Positions 17,145 to 27,331 of a stretch of 64,000 nt of DNA are shown piece after piece. Below the pieces are notes generated by a model that did not search any database, was not told the origin of the DNA, and worked only from the letters and a program-made list of their open reading frames with translations. The DNA comes from an uncultured Tateyamaria sp. Its GTDB lineage: Bacteria; Pseudomonadota; Alphaproteobacteria; Rhodobacterales; Rhodobacteraceae. The position numbers were made by a program, and so were the translations under genes. Positions within the stretch are counted from its first letter, which is position 1. Each line of letters opens with the position of its first letter. The stretch spans positions 833,501 to 897,500 of the forward strand of contig NZ_CANNDS010000001.1 of assembly GCF_947503415.1 (NCBI RefSeq), in the 5' to 3' direction.

Positions 17145-18260
17145 ATGTCGTTCTCACCCTTGTCTCGTCGTGGCTTTCTGAAAGGGACCGCCGCCGTTGC
17201 GGGGGCCACGGCCCTGCCCCATCTGGCTCACGCCGCATCCGGCGGGCCTTTGACAGTTGGTTTCATCTATGTCGGACCCAAGGATGATTTTGGATACAAT
17301 CAGGCCCATGCCGAAGGCGCCGCCGCGGTCAAAGCCATCGAAGGCGTCACCGTTGTCGAAGAAGAGAACGTCGCCGAAACCATCGACGTGCAGAAATCGA
17401 TGGAATCGATGATCGCCTTCGACGAGGCCAAGCTGCTGTTCCCGACCTCGTTCGGCTACTTCAACCCGCATGTGCTGGAGGTGGCGCCAAAACACCCGGA
17501 TGTGCGGTTCCAGCACGCGGCAGGCCTCTGGACCGATGGCATGCCCACAAATGTCGGGTCCTATTTCGGCTATATCGGCATGGGTCAGTACCTGAACGGG
17601 ATCACCGCCGGGCACGCCACCGCCACCAAAAAGATCGGCTTCGTCGCGGCCAAGCCGATCCCGCAGGTCCTGCTTAACATCAACTCGTTCCTGCTGGGCG
17701 CGCGTCAGGTCGATCCGGATATCACCTGCCAAGTCATCTTTACCGGCGAGTGGTCACTGGCGGTCAAGGAGGCCGAGGCCACCAACGCGCTGGCCGACGC
17801 AGGTTGTGACGTGATCACCTGCCATGTGGATGGCCCCAAAGTGGTGATGGAAACCGCTGCCGGGCGCGATTGCTTTGTCTGCGGATACCACGCCGACCAA
17901 TCCGCACTCGCGCCGGAGAAGTACCTGACCGGCGCGGAATGGAACTGGGCCGGGGTCTATACGGGCATGGTGCAAACTGTGCTTGATGGCGGCACCATCG
18001 ACAATTTCGTGCGGGGCGGTCTGGCCGACGGGTTCATCAAGATGTCTCCGCTCGGACCGGCCGTGTCCGACGCAGCGCGCGCCCAGTTCGAAGCGACCAA
18101 GGCCGAGATCATGGCAGGCGGGTTCACCGCCATCGAAGGGCCGCTCAAAGACAACACAGGCTCCGTGATTGCCGCCGATGGCGAAGGCTTTGCCGAGGAT
18201 GACATCGCGCTGGAGAGCATGGATTATCTGGTGGATGGCGTGATCGGCTCAACCTCCTGA
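17145..18260 (+). CDS. BMP-family ABC transporter substrate-binding protein
   Basis: A 371-residue periplasmic binding protein of the BMP (PnrA-like) family, which usually binds nucleosides or related bases. The N-terminus has a twin-arginine signal (SRRGFLKGTAAVAGATALP). The start is ATG 17145, 7 bases after AAAGGAG (17131-17137); the ATG at 17139 is too close to that site. It is the first gene of an operon with two permeases, formamidase, biuret hydrolase, ATPase, a second hydrolase and a cupin. Ligand probably a ureide or degraded base (inference). Confidence 0.9.
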   Translation: MSFSPLSRRGFLKGTAAVAGATALPHLAHAASGGPLTVGFIYVGPKDDFGYNQAHAEGAAAVKAIEGVTVVEEENVAETIDVQKSMESMIAFDEAKLLFPTSFGYFNPHVLEVAPKHPDVRFQHAAGLWTDGMPTNVGSYFGYIGMGQYLNGITAGHATATKKIGFVAAKPIPQVLLNINSFLLGARQVDPDITCQVIFTGEWSLAVKEAEATNALADAGCDVITCHVDGPKVVMETAAGRDCFVCGYHADQSALAPEKYLTGAEWNWAGVYTGMVQTVLDGGTIDNFVRGGLADGFIKMSPLGPAVSDAARAQFEATKAEIMAGGFTAIEGPLKDNTGSVIAADGEGFAEDDIALESMDYLVDGVIGSTS

Positions 18261-18268
18261 CCGGGTCA

Positions 18269-19378
18269 ATGCGCGCCTCGTCCCCACCGCTTGCAGCCAC
18301 GCCTGTCCAGCCCGTGACCAGTCTGGCGGTTGTGGCCCGCCGCGCCGAGGCGGTGGTTCTGCCGCTGGGCGCATTGCTGGTAGGCTTTGCCGTGTTCAGC
18401 CTTTTTCTGCTGGTGCAGGGCAAATCTCCGACCGAGTTCTTCGCGCTGGTCTATCGCGGTGGCTTCGGCACCGGGTTCTCTTGGCAGAACACATTGTCGC
18501 GCACGGCCCCACTGCTGTTGGCGGCCCTGTGCGTGGCCCTGCCTGCGCGGCTGGGGCTGGTGGTGATCGGCGGCGAGGGCGCGATAGTGCTGGGCGGGGT
18601 CGGCGCCGGGTTTGCCGGCGTTGTGCTCAGCGGCGCACCAGCCGCCGTGGCGCTGCCACTGATGCTGGGCTTTGCGATGGCCATCGGCGCGCTCTGGATC
18701 GGGGCGGTCGGGGCCTTGCGCCACTTTCGCGGCGTCAACGAAACCATCGCCAGCCTGCTGATGGCCTACATCGCGATTGCCCTGATGAACCATCTTGTCG
18801 AAGGCCCGCTGCGGGACCCCGCCAGCCTGAACAAACCCTCGACCGCGCCACTGGATGACGCACTGCGGGTGGGCAACCTACCCGGCTGGGACGTGCATTG
18901 GGGGCTGGCTTTCGGTGTGATCTGCTGCGTGCTGGCCTGGGTGCTGATCGACAAAACCACATGGGGCTTCGCGGCGCGCATCGCCGGTGGCAACGTCCGC
19001 GCGGCTCAGGTGCAGGGGCTACCCGTGGGCAAACTGATCCTCGGCTTCACCGCGCTGGGGGGCGCATTTGCTGGCATGGCCGGCTTCTTCGAAGTGGCCG
19101 CCGTGCACGGGTCGGCCAATGCCAGCTTGGCGGGCGGCTATGGCTACACGGGCATCCTGATCGCGTTTCTGGCCCGGCACAATCCGCTGGCCATCATCCC
19201 CGTCGCGATCTTGTTGGCTGGGTTCGAGGCGTCGTCAGGCCTTGTCCAGCGCCGCATGGACCTGCCGGACGCCACGGTGCTGGTGCTGCAGGGTTTTGTC
19301 TTCATGGCGATCCTGATCTCGGAAACGCTTTATGGACGGTTCAAGATCTTTGCGCCTGAACGTTGGGGGACACCCTGA
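18269..19378 (+). CDS. Nucleoside-type ABC transporter permease 1
   Basis: A 369-residue membrane permease of the BPD_transp_2 family, with many hydrophobic segments and the conserved GVNETIASLLMAYIAIAL region. A Pro/Ala-rich N-terminal stretch of about 30 residues precedes TM1. It starts 8 bp after the binding-protein gene and its stop overlaps the start of the second permease by one base (TGATG). Typical partner of BMP proteins and two-domain ATPases. Confidence 0.9.
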   Translation: MRASSPPLAATPVQPVTSLAVVARRAEAVVLPLGALLVGFAVFSLFLLVQGKSPTEFFALVYRGGFGTGFSWQNTLSRTAPLLLAALCVALPARLGLVVIGGEGAIVLGGVGAGFAGVVLSGAPAAVALPLMLGFAMAIGALWIGAVGALRHFRGVNETIASLLMAYIAIALMNHLVEGPLRDPASLNKPSTAPLDDALRVGNLPGWDVHWGLAFGVICCVLAWVLIDKTTWGFAARIAGGNVRAAQVQGLPVGKLILGFTALGGAFAGMAGFFEVAAVHGSANASLAGGYGYTGILIAFLARHNPLAIIPVAILLAGFEASSGLVQRRMDLPDATVLVLQGFVFMAILISETLYGRFKIFAPERWGTP

Positions 19379-20301
19379 TGGACACGGATCTGGGCCTTTG
19401 GGTGATCCCGCTCGCCATCCTAGGTGGGGCAATTCGGGTGTCGACGCCGTTTCTCTTTGTCAGCCTTGGTGAGGCGCTGACGGAACGGTCGGGCCGGATC
19501 AATCTGGGGCTTGAAGGTACGCTCGTCTTCGGGGCCATGTCGGGCTACGCGCTGGCCTATTTGACGGGCTCGCCTTGGCTGGGGGTGCTGGCCGCAGCGC
19601 TTTGCGGCGCGCTGTTCGGCCTGCTGCATGGCGTCATCTGTTCGCTGCCACGGGTCAACGACATCGCCGTGGGCATAGCGATGATGATCCTTGGGCTGGG
19701 GCTGGCCTTCTACTTTGGTAAACCCTTCGTGCAGCCGGTCGCACCGGACCTGCCCGCGATCAGTTTCGGTGGCTGGTCGGATATGCCGCAGATCCGGGCC
19801 GCACTGGAGGTGAACGTGCTGTTCCTGATCGGAGCAGTGTTGGCGGTTGGACTGTGGTGGTTGCTGCGCGCCACCCGGATCGGGCTGATCATCCGCGTCG
19901 TGGGCGACAGCACCGATGCGGCCCGCGCGATGGGTCTGCGACCCGCCATGATCCGCACATGCACCACCGCGGTGGGCGGTGCATTTGCAGGTGTCGGAGG
20001 GGCGTATCTGTCGCTCTACTATCCGGGCAGTTGGAACGAAGGGATCTCCTCTGGGCAGGGCCTGATGGCCGTCGCGCTGGTGATCTTTGCGCGCTGGAAC
20101 CCGCTCGCCTGTTTCGGTGCGGCTCTGCTCTTCGGCGGCGCGGGCGCGCTTGGGCCAACGCTGCAATCGGTCGGCATATCCGAAGGCTACTACCTGTTTT
20201 TCGCGGCACCCTACGTTCTGACGCTGGGTGTTCTGATCGCAACCTCGTCGCCCACCCGCGCCATGACCGGCGCGCCAGCCGAACTGAGCATAACCAAATA
20301 G
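19378..20301 (+). CDS. Nucleoside-type ABC transporter permease 2
   Basis: A 307-residue BPD_transp_2 permease; the N-terminal segment 'STPFLFVSLGEALTERSGRINLGLEG' is characteristic of the second permease of nucleoside/BMP systems (YufQ-like). Start at ATG 19378, overlapping the previous stop; an in-frame ATG at 19363 lies inside the previous gene. The formamidase gene begins 9 bp after its stop. Confidence 0.9.
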   Translation: MDTDLGLWVIPLAILGGAIRVSTPFLFVSLGEALTERSGRINLGLEGTLVFGAMSGYALAYLTGSPWLGVLAAALCGALFGLLHGVICSLPRVNDIAVGIAMMILGLGLAFYFGKPFVQPVAPDLPAISFGGWSDMPQIRAALEVNVLFLIGAVLAVGLWWLLRATRIGLIIRVVGDSTDAARAMGLRPAMIRTCTTAVGGAFAGVGGAYLSLYYPGSWNEGISSGQGLMAVALVIFARWNPLACFGAALLFGGAGALGPTLQSVGISEGYYLFFAAPYVLTLGVLIATSSPTRAMTGAPAELSITK

Positions 20302-20310
20302 GAGACACCA

Positions 20311-21327
20311 ATGAATGGATTAGGAGGACTGAACAAGTCGTCAAACGGTGTTGTCATCGGGCTTGTGCAACTGAAGCTGCCCGTGGTCGAAACCCCCGCC
20401 GATCTGGCGGCACAAACCGCGCGGATCGTGGACATGACGGCCAAGGCGCGGCGCAACATGGGCACCATGGATCTGGTCGTGTTTCCCGAATATGCGCTGC
20501 ACGGGCTGTCGATGGACATCAATCCCGACATCATGTGCACCATGGACGGCCCCGAGGTTGCAGCGTTCCAGCAGGCCTGCATCGACAATGACATCTGGGG
20601 CTGCTTTTCGATCATGGAGGCCAACCCCGGCGGCATGCCCTACAACGTGGGCCTGATCATCGACAACGCAGGCGAAGTGAAGCTCTACTACCGCAAGATG
20701 CACCCATGGGTTCCGGTCGAGCCGTGGGAGCCCGGCGATGGCGGCATCCCGGTGATCGACGGGCCAAACGGCTGCAAACTGTCGCTGATCATCTGCCATG
20801 ACGGCATGTTCCCCGAAATGGCGCGCGAGGCGGCCTATAAAGGGGCGGAGGTCATGCTGCGCACGGCAGGCTACACAGCGCCCATCCGTGACAGTTGGAA
20901 GTTCACCAACCAATCCAATGCCTTCTGCAATCTGATGGTCACGGCCAATGTCTGCATGTGCGGCAGCGACGGTACTTTTGACAGCATGGGCGAGGGGATG
21001 ATCTGCAACTTCGACGGCAGCATTATCGCGCACGGCACGTCGGGCCGCGCGGACGAAATCATCACCGCCGAGGTGCGCCCCGATCTGGTGCGCGAAGCGC
21101 GGGCGAACTGGGGGGTCGAAAACAACATCTACCAATTCGGCCATCGCGGCTATGTCGCGGTCAAGGGCGGGGCGCAGGATTGTCCTTATACCTACATGAC
21201 CGATCTGGCGGCGGGGCGGTATCAGCTTCCGTGGGAGGATGAGGTCAAGACCACCGACGGCACCGATTTCGGCTTCCCCGCCCCGACACGGCGCTTTGGC
21301 GGCCCGCAGAAGGATGCCGCCGAATGA
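20311..21327 (+). CDS. amiF: Formamidase
   Basis: A 338-residue nitrilase-superfamily amidohydrolase matching AmiF (formamide to formate and ammonia). The Glu-Lys-Cys triad is seen as Glu60 (VFPEY), Lys129 (YYRKMHPW) and Cys162 ([11 protein letters not shown]). The N-terminus ([10 protein letters not shown]...[12 protein letters not shown]) and length agree with AmiF rather than with the longer aliphatic amidase AmiE. An aliphatic amidase with wider range cannot be excluded. It lies inside the BMP transporter operon and overlaps the next gene by 4 bp. Confidence 0.88.
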   Translation: MNGLGGLNKSSNGVVIGLVQLKLPVVETPADLAAQTARIVDMTAKARRNMGTMDLVVFPEYALHGLSMDINPDIMCTMDGPEVAAFQQACIDNDIWGCFSIMEANPGGMPYNVGLIIDNAGEVKLYYRKMHPWVPVEPWEPGDGGIPVIDGPNGCKLSLIICHDGMFPEMAREAAYKGAEVMLRTAGYTAPIRDSWKFTNQSNAFCNLMVTANVCMCGSDGTFDSMGEGMICNFDGSIIAHGTSGRADEIITAEVRPDLVREARANWGVENNIYQFGHRGYVAVKGGAQDCPYTYMTDLAAGRYQLPWEDEVKTTDGTDFGFPAPTRRFGGPQKDAAE

Positions 21328-21998
21328 CCATCGCGGCCACCCCCTATGCCTGGCCTTACAACGGTGATCTGCGGCCAGAAAACACAGCGCTGATGATCAT
21401 CGACATGCAGACGGATTTCTGCGGCAAGGGCGGGTATGTCGACAAGATGGGCTATGACCTGTCGATGACACAGGCACCGATCCAGCCTATCAAGGCGGTA
21501 CTCTCCGCGATGCGCGCCAAGGGCTATCACATCATCCACACCCGCGAAGGCCACCGCGCCGATCTGGCCGATCTGCCCGCCAACAAGCGCTGGCGCAGCC
21601 AGCAGATCGGCGCAGGTATCGGCGATCCCGGACCGTGCGGCAAGATCCTCGTGCGGGGCGAACCCGGATGGGACATCATCCCCGACCTCTATCCCGTCGC
21701 AGGCGAGCCGATCATCGACAAGCCCGGCAAGGGCAGCTTTTACGCCACAGACCTCGAAATGATCCTGCGCACGCGGGGCATCGACAATCTCATCCTGACC
21801 GGCATCACCACCGATGTCTGCGTGTCGACCACCATGCGCGAAGGCAATGACCGCGGCTTTGAATGCCTTGTGTTGTCCGATTGCTGCGGGGCGACGGATC
21901 AGGGCAACCATGACGCAGCGCTCAAGATGGTGACCATGCAGGGTGGTGTGTTCGGGGCCGTCAGCGACAGCGCCACAGTGCTGGACCACCTGCCATGA
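21324..21998 (+). CDS. biuH: Biuret amidohydrolase (isochorismatase fold)
   Basis: A 224-residue cysteine hydrolase converting biuret to allophanate and ammonia. It closely resembles the characterised Rhizobium leguminosarum BiuH as I remember it ([51 protein letters not shown]). The triad is Asp27, Lys133 and Cys166, with spacing 106 and 33 as in BiuH (Asp36, Lys142, Cys175). Its product is the substrate of the allophanate hydrolase at 8949. It overlaps amiF and the ATPase gene by 4 bp each. Confidence 0.9.
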   Translation: MTIAATPYAWPYNGDLRPENTALMIIDMQTDFCGKGGYVDKMGYDLSMTQAPIQPIKAVLSAMRAKGYHIIHTREGHRADLADLPANKRWRSQQIGAGIGDPGPCGKILVRGEPGWDIIPDLYPVAGEPIIDKPGKGSFYATDLEMILRTRGIDNLILTGITTDVCVSTTMREGNDRGFECLVLSDCCGATDQGNHDAALKMVTMQGGVFGAVSDSATVLDHLP

Positions 21999-23512
21999 CC
22001 GGACCTCGGGCCATCGGGGTCGAGACCCTCCATATGACCATGCGGTTCGGGGCTTTCACCGCGCTCGACGACTGCTCGATCAGGATTGCGCCCGGCAGTT
22101 TCCATGCGCTGTTGGGCGAAAACGGGGCGGGCAAGTCGACGCTGGTCAAGTGCATGATGGGCTTTTACCACGCCACCGCGGGCGAGATGCTGGTGGACCG
22201 GCGCGAAGCCCGGATCACGGACCCCAAGGCGGCACATGCGCTGGGGCTGGGCATGGTGTACCAGCATTTCACGCTGGTCCCGTCGCTGACCGCCGCCGAA
22301 AATCTTGTGATCAGCCGCGAAGATGCACCTCAAATTATCGACTGGCGCTCCGAACGGGCGGCGTTGCAAGACTTCATGGACCGAATGCCGTTTCAGGTGC
22401 CGTTGGACCAACCGGTGCGCGCACTGGCAGCCGGTGAAAAGCAAAAGCTGGAAATCCTGAAACAGCTATATCTGGGACGCCGTTTCCTGATCCTTGATGA
22501 ACCCACATCGGTGCTGACCCCGGACGAGGCGGACGAGGTGCTGGGCCATGTCCGCCAGCTGTGTCGGGACGGCGAAATCTCCGTGCTGATGATCACCCAC
22601 AAATTCCGCGAAGTGACCGCCTTTGCAGACGAGGTTTCGGTCCTGCGCCGGGGCAAGCTGGTGGGGGGCGGCAAGGTTTGCGACCTCGACCACACCGACA
22701 TGGCGGCGCTGATGATGGGCGGCACGCAGCTTGCTCGCCCCGCGCCCCGGTCCGGCACGGTTGGCGCGCCGGTGCTGGACCTGCACAACGTCACCGCGCG
22801 CGACAGGACCGGCTTGAAGGACATCCGGATTGACGCGTTGACCGTACACGCAGGCGAAATCGTGGGGATCGCGGGCATCTCCGGAAATGGTCAGATGGAG
22901 CTGATGGAAATCCTGACCGGCCAACGCCCGCGGCAAACGGGCAAGATCATGGTCAAGGGCACCCCCTACGCTGCACGGCGCAACGAGGCACTGCGCCACA
23001 ACGTTCGCTTTCTGCCCGAAGAGACGCTGCAAAACGCCTGCGCACCACGTATGTCGGTCGCTGAAAACATGGCCTTCCGAAGCTTTGACACAAACGGTGC
23101 GCGGCCCCGGTTCTGGCTGTCCGGGCGTGACATACGGGCCCGCGCCGCCGACCTGGTGCGGCAATTCAAGGTCAAGACAACCTCCCTCGACAGCCCGATC
23201 GCAGCCCTCTCCGGCGGCAATATCCAACGCAGCGTGCTGGCCCGCGAACTGTCGGGTCAGGTCGATTTGCTGATCATCTCGAACCCGTGCTTCGGCCTCG
23301 ATTTCTCGGCTGTGGCTGACATCCGTAGCCGCATCATGGACGCCCGCAACGCAGGCACCGCCGTGTTGATCATGTCCGAAGACCTGGACGAAATCATGGA
23401 GTTGACCGACCGTGTTCTGGTCATGTCAGAGGGCCGGATCACCTACGACACCCCAACGTCCAGCGCAGATATCGGAACGCTTGGGCACTTCATGGGGGGG
23501 CACGCAGGATGA
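21995..23512 (+). CDS. Nucleoside-type ABC transporter, two-domain ATPase
   Basis: A 505-residue ATPase with two ABC domains, the form used by BMP/nucleoside and sugar importers. Domain 1 has Walker A GENGAGKS and Walker B FLILDEPT, with an altered signature (ALAAGEKQK). Domain 2 has a degenerate P-loop (GISGNGQM) and signature LSGGNIQR, as is normal for this class. It energises the permeases at 18269 and 19378. Its place between two hydrolase genes shows transport and hydrolysis are one operon. Confidence 0.92.
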   Translation: MTGPRAIGVETLHMTMRFGAFTALDDCSIRIAPGSFHALLGENGAGKSTLVKCMMGFYHATAGEMLVDRREARITDPKAAHALGLGMVYQHFTLVPSLTAAENLVISREDAPQIIDWRSERAALQDFMDRMPFQVPLDQPVRALAAGEKQKLEILKQLYLGRRFLILDEPTSVLTPDEADEVLGHVRQLCRDGEISVLMITHKFREVTAFADEVSVLRRGKLVGGGKVCDLDHTDMAALMMGGTQLARPAPRSGTVGAPVLDLHNVTARDRTGLKDIRIDALTVHAGEIVGIAGISGNGQMELMEILTGQRPRQTGKIMVKGTPYAARRNEALRHNVRFLPEETLQNACAPRMSVAENMAFRSFDTNGARPRFWLSGRDIRARAADLVRQFKVKTTSLDSPIAALSGGNIQRSVLARELSGQVDLLIISNPCFGLDFSAVADIRSRIMDARNAGTAVLIMSEDLDEIMELTDRVLVMSEGRITYDTPTSSADIGTLGHFMGGHAG

Positions 23513-24177
23513 TCAAGGTGGACGCGGCACGCCCCTTTCCCTTTGCATTTGACCCGGCCAAAACCGCACTGATCGTAATCGACATGCAGCGCGACTTCGT
23601 CGAACCGGGCGGCTTCGGTGAAACGCTCGGCAATGACGTGAAGCGCTTGCAAGCAATCGTGCCCACAACAGCCGCTCTGATCGACCTGTGCCGCAACAAG
23701 GGGACGGAAGTCATCCACACGCGGGAATGTCACCGGCCTGACTTGTCTGATCTTCCACGCGCCAAACGGGACCGGGGCAATCCCGAATTGCGCATCGGCG
23801 ACACTGGCCCGATGGGGCGCATTCTGGTCGCTGGCGAGGTGGGAGCAGAGATCATCCCCGCACTCGCCCCCACAGACACCGAACGGGTGATCGACAAGCC
23901 CGGCAAGGGCGCGTTCTATGCCACGCCACTGGCCGATCACCTGTCACAACGCCAGATCACCACCCTTGTCCTTGCGGGCGTGACAACCGAAGTTTGCGTA
24001 CAAACCACCATGCGCGAGGCCAACGATCGCGGTTTCGACTGCCTGTTGATCGAGGATGCCACCGAAAGCTACTTCCCGGCATTCAAGACCGCCACACTCG
24101 ACATGATCCGCGCCCAAGGCGCAATCGTCGGCTGGACGGCGCGCTTTGCTGATCTCAAGGCCGCATGGTGTGGCTGA
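23509..24177 (+). CDS. Isochorismatase-fold cysteine hydrolase (BiuH/TrtA-like)
   Basis: A 222-residue paralogue-like relative of the biuret amidohydrolase two genes upstream. The triad is Asp25 (VIDMQRDF), Lys130 (IDKPGKGAF) and Cys163 ([12 protein letters not shown]). Shared segments include [19 protein letters not shown] and GPMGRIL. Characterised relatives hydrolyse biuret, triuret or guanylurea; this one may act on a longer or related ureide feeding BiuH. Specificity is not decidable from sequence. Overlaps the ATPase stop by 4 bp. Confidence 0.83.
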   Translation: MIKVDAARPFPFAFDPAKTALIVIDMQRDFVEPGGFGETLGNDVKRLQAIVPTTAALIDLCRNKGTEVIHTRECHRPDLSDLPRAKRDRGNPELRIGDTGPMGRILVAGEVGAEIIPALAPTDTERVIDKPGKGAFYATPLADHLSQRQITTLVLAGVTTEVCVQTTMREANDRGFDCLLIEDATESYFPAFKTATLDMIRAQGAIVGWTARFADLKAAWCG

Positions 24178-24502
24178 GCCGTTCTCGATCCCCGACCTTA
24201 CCGGCAGCCTGCACGATCTGCCGTTCGAGCCGTTTCGCACAGGTGTGGACATTCACCACATACAGACCGGCGTCCCGGCGGTCGCCCTCTTGCGTTATGC
24301 TGCGGGCGCCCGCGTGCCCCGTCATCGCCACACAGGGCTGGAAACCATACTTGTCCTCGAAGGGGAGCAATCCGACGAACGCGGCACCTATTCCAAAGGT
24401 GCATTTGTCCTGAACCCAGAGGGAAGCACGCATTCGGTCTGGTCCAAAACCGGCTGCGTGGTGCTGATCCAGTGGGAAAGGCCGGTTGAGATTCTGGAAT
24501 AG
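24170..24502 (+). CDS. Small cupin-domain protein
   Basis: A protein of about 110 residues with a single cupin barrel: metal-ligand pattern [16 protein letters not shown] and later [12 protein letters not shown]. It resembles ChrR-type or sensor-like cupins. The start is probably GTG 24170, just inside the previous gene; a TTG at 24146 is possible. It ends the BMP/biuret operon. A metal-binding accessory or regulatory role is likely, function unknown. Confidence 0.65.
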   Translation: MAEPFSIPDLTGSLHDLPFEPFRTGVDIHHIQTGVPAVALLRYAAGARVPRHRHTGLETILVLEGEQSDERGTYSKGAFVLNPEGSTHSVWSKTGCVVLIQWERPVEILE

Positions 24503-24535
24503 CTGGCCCGCCTGACGCAGCACAAGGATCACGCG

Positions 24536-25444
24536 TTAGGGGTTGGCGTCCATGAACGCCACCGCAGCCCGTGCCAACTCGGGTCCGACATCCTCCTGCA
24601 GGAAATGCCCCGCGCCATCAAATATGACATGTGCCTGCCCGTCGGCCCCCGGCATGATCCGCTGAAATACCTTCTCGACACCTGCCATCACCTTGTCTTG
24701 CGCGCCAAACGCGGTCAAGACGGGCAATTCCAGCCCTTGCAACACGGCCCACGCCGCCCGGTTCGGACCCGCTGCCGGATCATCCGGGCTGTCAGGCACC
24801 AGCATCGGAAACACACGCGCACCGGCCTTGTAACTCTCATCCGGAAACGGCGCGTTATAGGCGGCGACTTCATCCTCGGTCAGCTTGCTTTCCGTCCCGC
24901 CATAGACGATGCGCCCGGAATCGAACGGGTTCACCGTCTGCGAAAACTCGCGCCACATCTTGAACGCCTCACTCATCGGCTGATCGCCGGTGGGCAGGGC
25001 CGTGTTGGCCACAACCAACCGCTTGAACCGATCCGGCATCGCCGCCAACAGGCGCAACCCGATCAACCCGCCCCAGTCCTGACACAGCAACGTAATGCCG
25101 CTTGCATCAACCTGCCGCAGCCAGTCACTCATCCAATCCACATGCCGCTGATAGGTATAGTCCGATTGCTGTGTCGGCTTGTCGGACCGGCCAAAGCCCA
25201 CCAGGTCGGGGGCCAGCACGCGGTGCCCGGCTTGGGTGAACACCGGGATCATGTTGCGATACAGATAGGACCACGTCGGCTCGCCATGCATGACCAGAAC
25301 AACCTCGCCGTCCCGTGGTCCCTCGTCCAGATAGTGCACCCGCAGCGTTCCACCGTCCGTGTCGTCCACATCCATATAGTGCGGGGCGAAATCATAATCC
25401 GGCAGCCCTTCGAAACGGGCGTCCTCGGTGCGCAAAAAGTCCAT
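24536..25444 (-). CDS. dhmA: Haloalkane dehalogenase
   Basis: A 302-residue alpha/beta hydrolase. HGEPTWSYLYR carries the oxyanion and halide-binding Trp, and CQDWGG carries the nucleophilic Asp with the second halide-binding Trp next to it; the late 'GAGHFLQED' holds the catalytic His. These features mark the HLD-I subfamily (DhlA/DhmA-like), which converts haloalkanes to alcohol and halide. The gene stands alone, tail-to-tail with the cupin gene. Natural substrate unknown. Confidence 0.85.
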   Translation of the reverse strand: MDFLRTEDARFEGLPDYDFAPHYMDVDDTDGGTLRVHYLDEGPRDGEVVLVMHGEPTWSYLYRNMIPVFTQAGHRVLAPDLVGFGRSDKPTQQSDYTYQRHVDWMSDWLRQVDASGITLLCQDWGGLIGLRLLAAMPDRFKRLVVANTALPTGDQPMSEAFKMWREFSQTVNPFDSGRIVYGGTESKLTEDEVAAYNAPFPDESYKAGARVFPMLVPDSPDDPAAGPNRAAWAVLQGLELPVLTAFGAQDKVMAGVEKVFQRIMPGADGQAHVIFDGAGHFLQEDVGPELARAAVAFMDANP

Positions 25445-25571
25445 GGCATCCTCCGTTGGCAGGCATCCAGCCTAGGGCGCGGATCGTGCGCCTGTCTACC
25501 AATCCTGTGCGCATATGCGGATAGGCGCGCGGGTCCGCGGCCCTTACCTTGCACATCAAAGGAGAGCACAC

Positions 25572-26069
25572 ATGTCCACCCGCGTTCCCGCCGACACACG
25601 CGTCGGCCATATCCACCTCAAGGTCACAGACCTTGATCGCGCCATCGCCTTCTACGGCGACGTGCTGGGGTTCACGTTGACCCAACGCTACGGCACCCAG
25701 GCCGCATTTCTGTCGGCAGGTGCCTACCACCACGATATTGGCCTGAACACATGGCACTCGCGTGGTGCAGGTCCCGCGCCGGACCGGGCGGCGGGCCTCT
25801 ACCACGTCGCCTTCCTTTTTCCGGACCGCGCCTCGCTTGGGGCGGCCCTCGGGCGGGTGCTCGCCCACGGCACGCCGCTGGATGGGGCCGCCGATCACGG
25901 CGTGTCCGAAGCTGTGTATTTCCGCGACCCCGACGGCAACGGGATCGAACTCTACCGCGACCGGGCACAGGCGGACTGGCCGCGCCAAGCCGACGGCACT
26001 CTCGCCATGATCAACGACCCACTGGATGTCGACAACCTGCTTGAGGAAGGTATGGGAACATCGCCCTGA
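25572..26069 (+). CDS. VOC-family (glyoxalase/extradiol dioxygenase-like) protein
   Basis: A 165-residue vicinal-oxygen-chelate protein: first module starts VGHIHLKVTDLDRAIAFYGDVLGF, second has GLYHVAFLFPDR and ends YFRDPDGNGIELYRD, with His, His and Glu available as metal ligands. Resembles CatE-like catechol 2,3-dioxygenase relatives. Start ATG 25572 with GGAGAG at 25561. Substrate not known. Confidence 0.8.
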   Translation: MSTRVPADTRVGHIHLKVTDLDRAIAFYGDVLGFTLTQRYGTQAAFLSAGAYHHDIGLNTWHSRGAGPAPDRAAGLYHVAFLFPDRASLGAALGRVLAHGTPLDGAADHGVSEAVYFRDPDGNGIELYRDRAQADWPRQADGTLAMINDPLDVDNLLEEGMGTSP

Positions 26070-26163
26070 AATCCGCACCCGAAATCCATGATCAACCCAC
26101 CGCATGCCCCCATGGACAACCCCGCCCCCCTTCGCCACGCTGCCCCAAAAATCGGAGGGTGAG

Positions 26164-27270
26164 ATGAGCACCGGATTCTACTGGGATGAACGCACGATGT
26201 GGCACGGCGGCGGCAACTATGCCTTCACAGTGCCGCTTGGTGGATTGGTGCAACCCCTGGCTGCCGGGGGTTTGCCAGAAAGCCCCGAGACCAAGCGCCG
26301 CATGAAGAACCTGATGGACGTCACCGGCCTGACGAACGACCTGCACGTCACCTCTGCCGACGCAGCAACCCAAGAGCAACTCCTTGCTGCGCACTCAGCC
26401 GAATACCTAGACGAATTCAAAGCCTTATCAGATGCGAATGGCGGCGAGATCGGCCACCACGCGCCCTTTGCCAAAGGCGGATACGACATCGCAGCCCTCG
26501 CCGCAGGCCTGACCTCAGCCGCCGTCGAAGCCGTGCTGAAAGGCACCCACGAAAACGCCTATGCGCTCGCCCGCCCGCCGGGGCACCATTGCGAGGCCGC
26601 CACTCCGATGGGCTTCTGCCTCATGGCCAACATCGCCATCGCGATCGAGGCCGCCAAAGCCACCCGCCCTGATCTGAAAGTCGCCGTTCTCGACTGGGAC
26701 GTGCACCACGGAAACGGCACGGAATCCATCTTCTATGACCGCCCTGATGTGCTCACAATCTCGATCCACCAAGAAGGGAATTACCCCTTGGATACCGGTC
26801 ACTTAACGGACCGCGGCACGGGCGCCGGAGAGGGCGCAAACCTCAACCTCCCGCTGCCCGCCGGGGCCGGTCACACCGCGTATCTCCATGCCATCGACCG
26901 GGTCGCCACCCCCGCTATCGAAGCCTTCAACCCCGACCTGATCATCGTCGCCTGTGGGTACGATGCAGGGGCCGTCGACCCCCTCGCCCGGATGCTCGCC
27001 ACAGCCGAAACCTTCCGCGAAATGACGCTAAAAATCAAAGCCTTAGCCGAACGCATCTGTGACGGTAAACTAGTCCTCAGCCACGAAGGCGGCTATTCCG
27101 AAATCTACGTCCCCTTCTGCGGTCACGCCACGCTCGAGGCGCTGTCAGGCAGCAAGATCACCGCCGCAGACCCCATGGCCCGCGCCCTGAACAACCGCCA
27201 ACCCGGTCCGCGGTTTAATGCGTTCCTGCGCGCGGAAATTGACCATATGGTCCAACAACTTGGCCTCTAA
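26164..27270 (+). CDS. Class II histone deacetylase-like amidohydrolase
   Basis: A 368-residue arginase-fold zinc deacetylase. Visible motifs: RPPGHHCEAATPMGFC (the active-site His pair), VLDWDVHHGNGTESIFYDR (zinc Asp and His) and ACGYDAGAVDPLARM. Bacterial members remove acetyl groups from polyamines or other small amines. Start ATG 26164, after CGGAGGGTG; an upstream in-frame ATG lacks a ribosome site. Followed after 61 bp by a nitroreductase gene on the same strand. Confidence 0.87.
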   Translation: MSTGFYWDERTMWHGGGNYAFTVPLGGLVQPLAAGGLPESPETKRRMKNLMDVTGLTNDLHVTSADAATQEQLLAAHSAEYLDEFKALSDANGGEIGHHAPFAKGGYDIAALAAGLTSAAVEAVLKGTHENAYALARPPGHHCEAATPMGFCLMANIAIAIEAAKATRPDLKVAVLDWDVHHGNGTESIFYDRPDVLTISIHQEGNYPLDTGHLTDRGTGAGEGANLNLPLPAGAGHTAYLHAIDRVATPAIEAFNPDLIIVACGYDAGAVDPLARMLATAETFREMTLKIKALAERICDGKLVLSHEGGYSEIYVPFCGHATLEALSGSKITAADPMARALNNRQPGPRFNAFLRAEIDHMVQQLGL

Positions 27271-27331
27271 CCCCTTGACGTCGCAGCCATTCGCCACGAC
27301 ATGACCCTCAACATGTAAAAAGGCGTAACAT

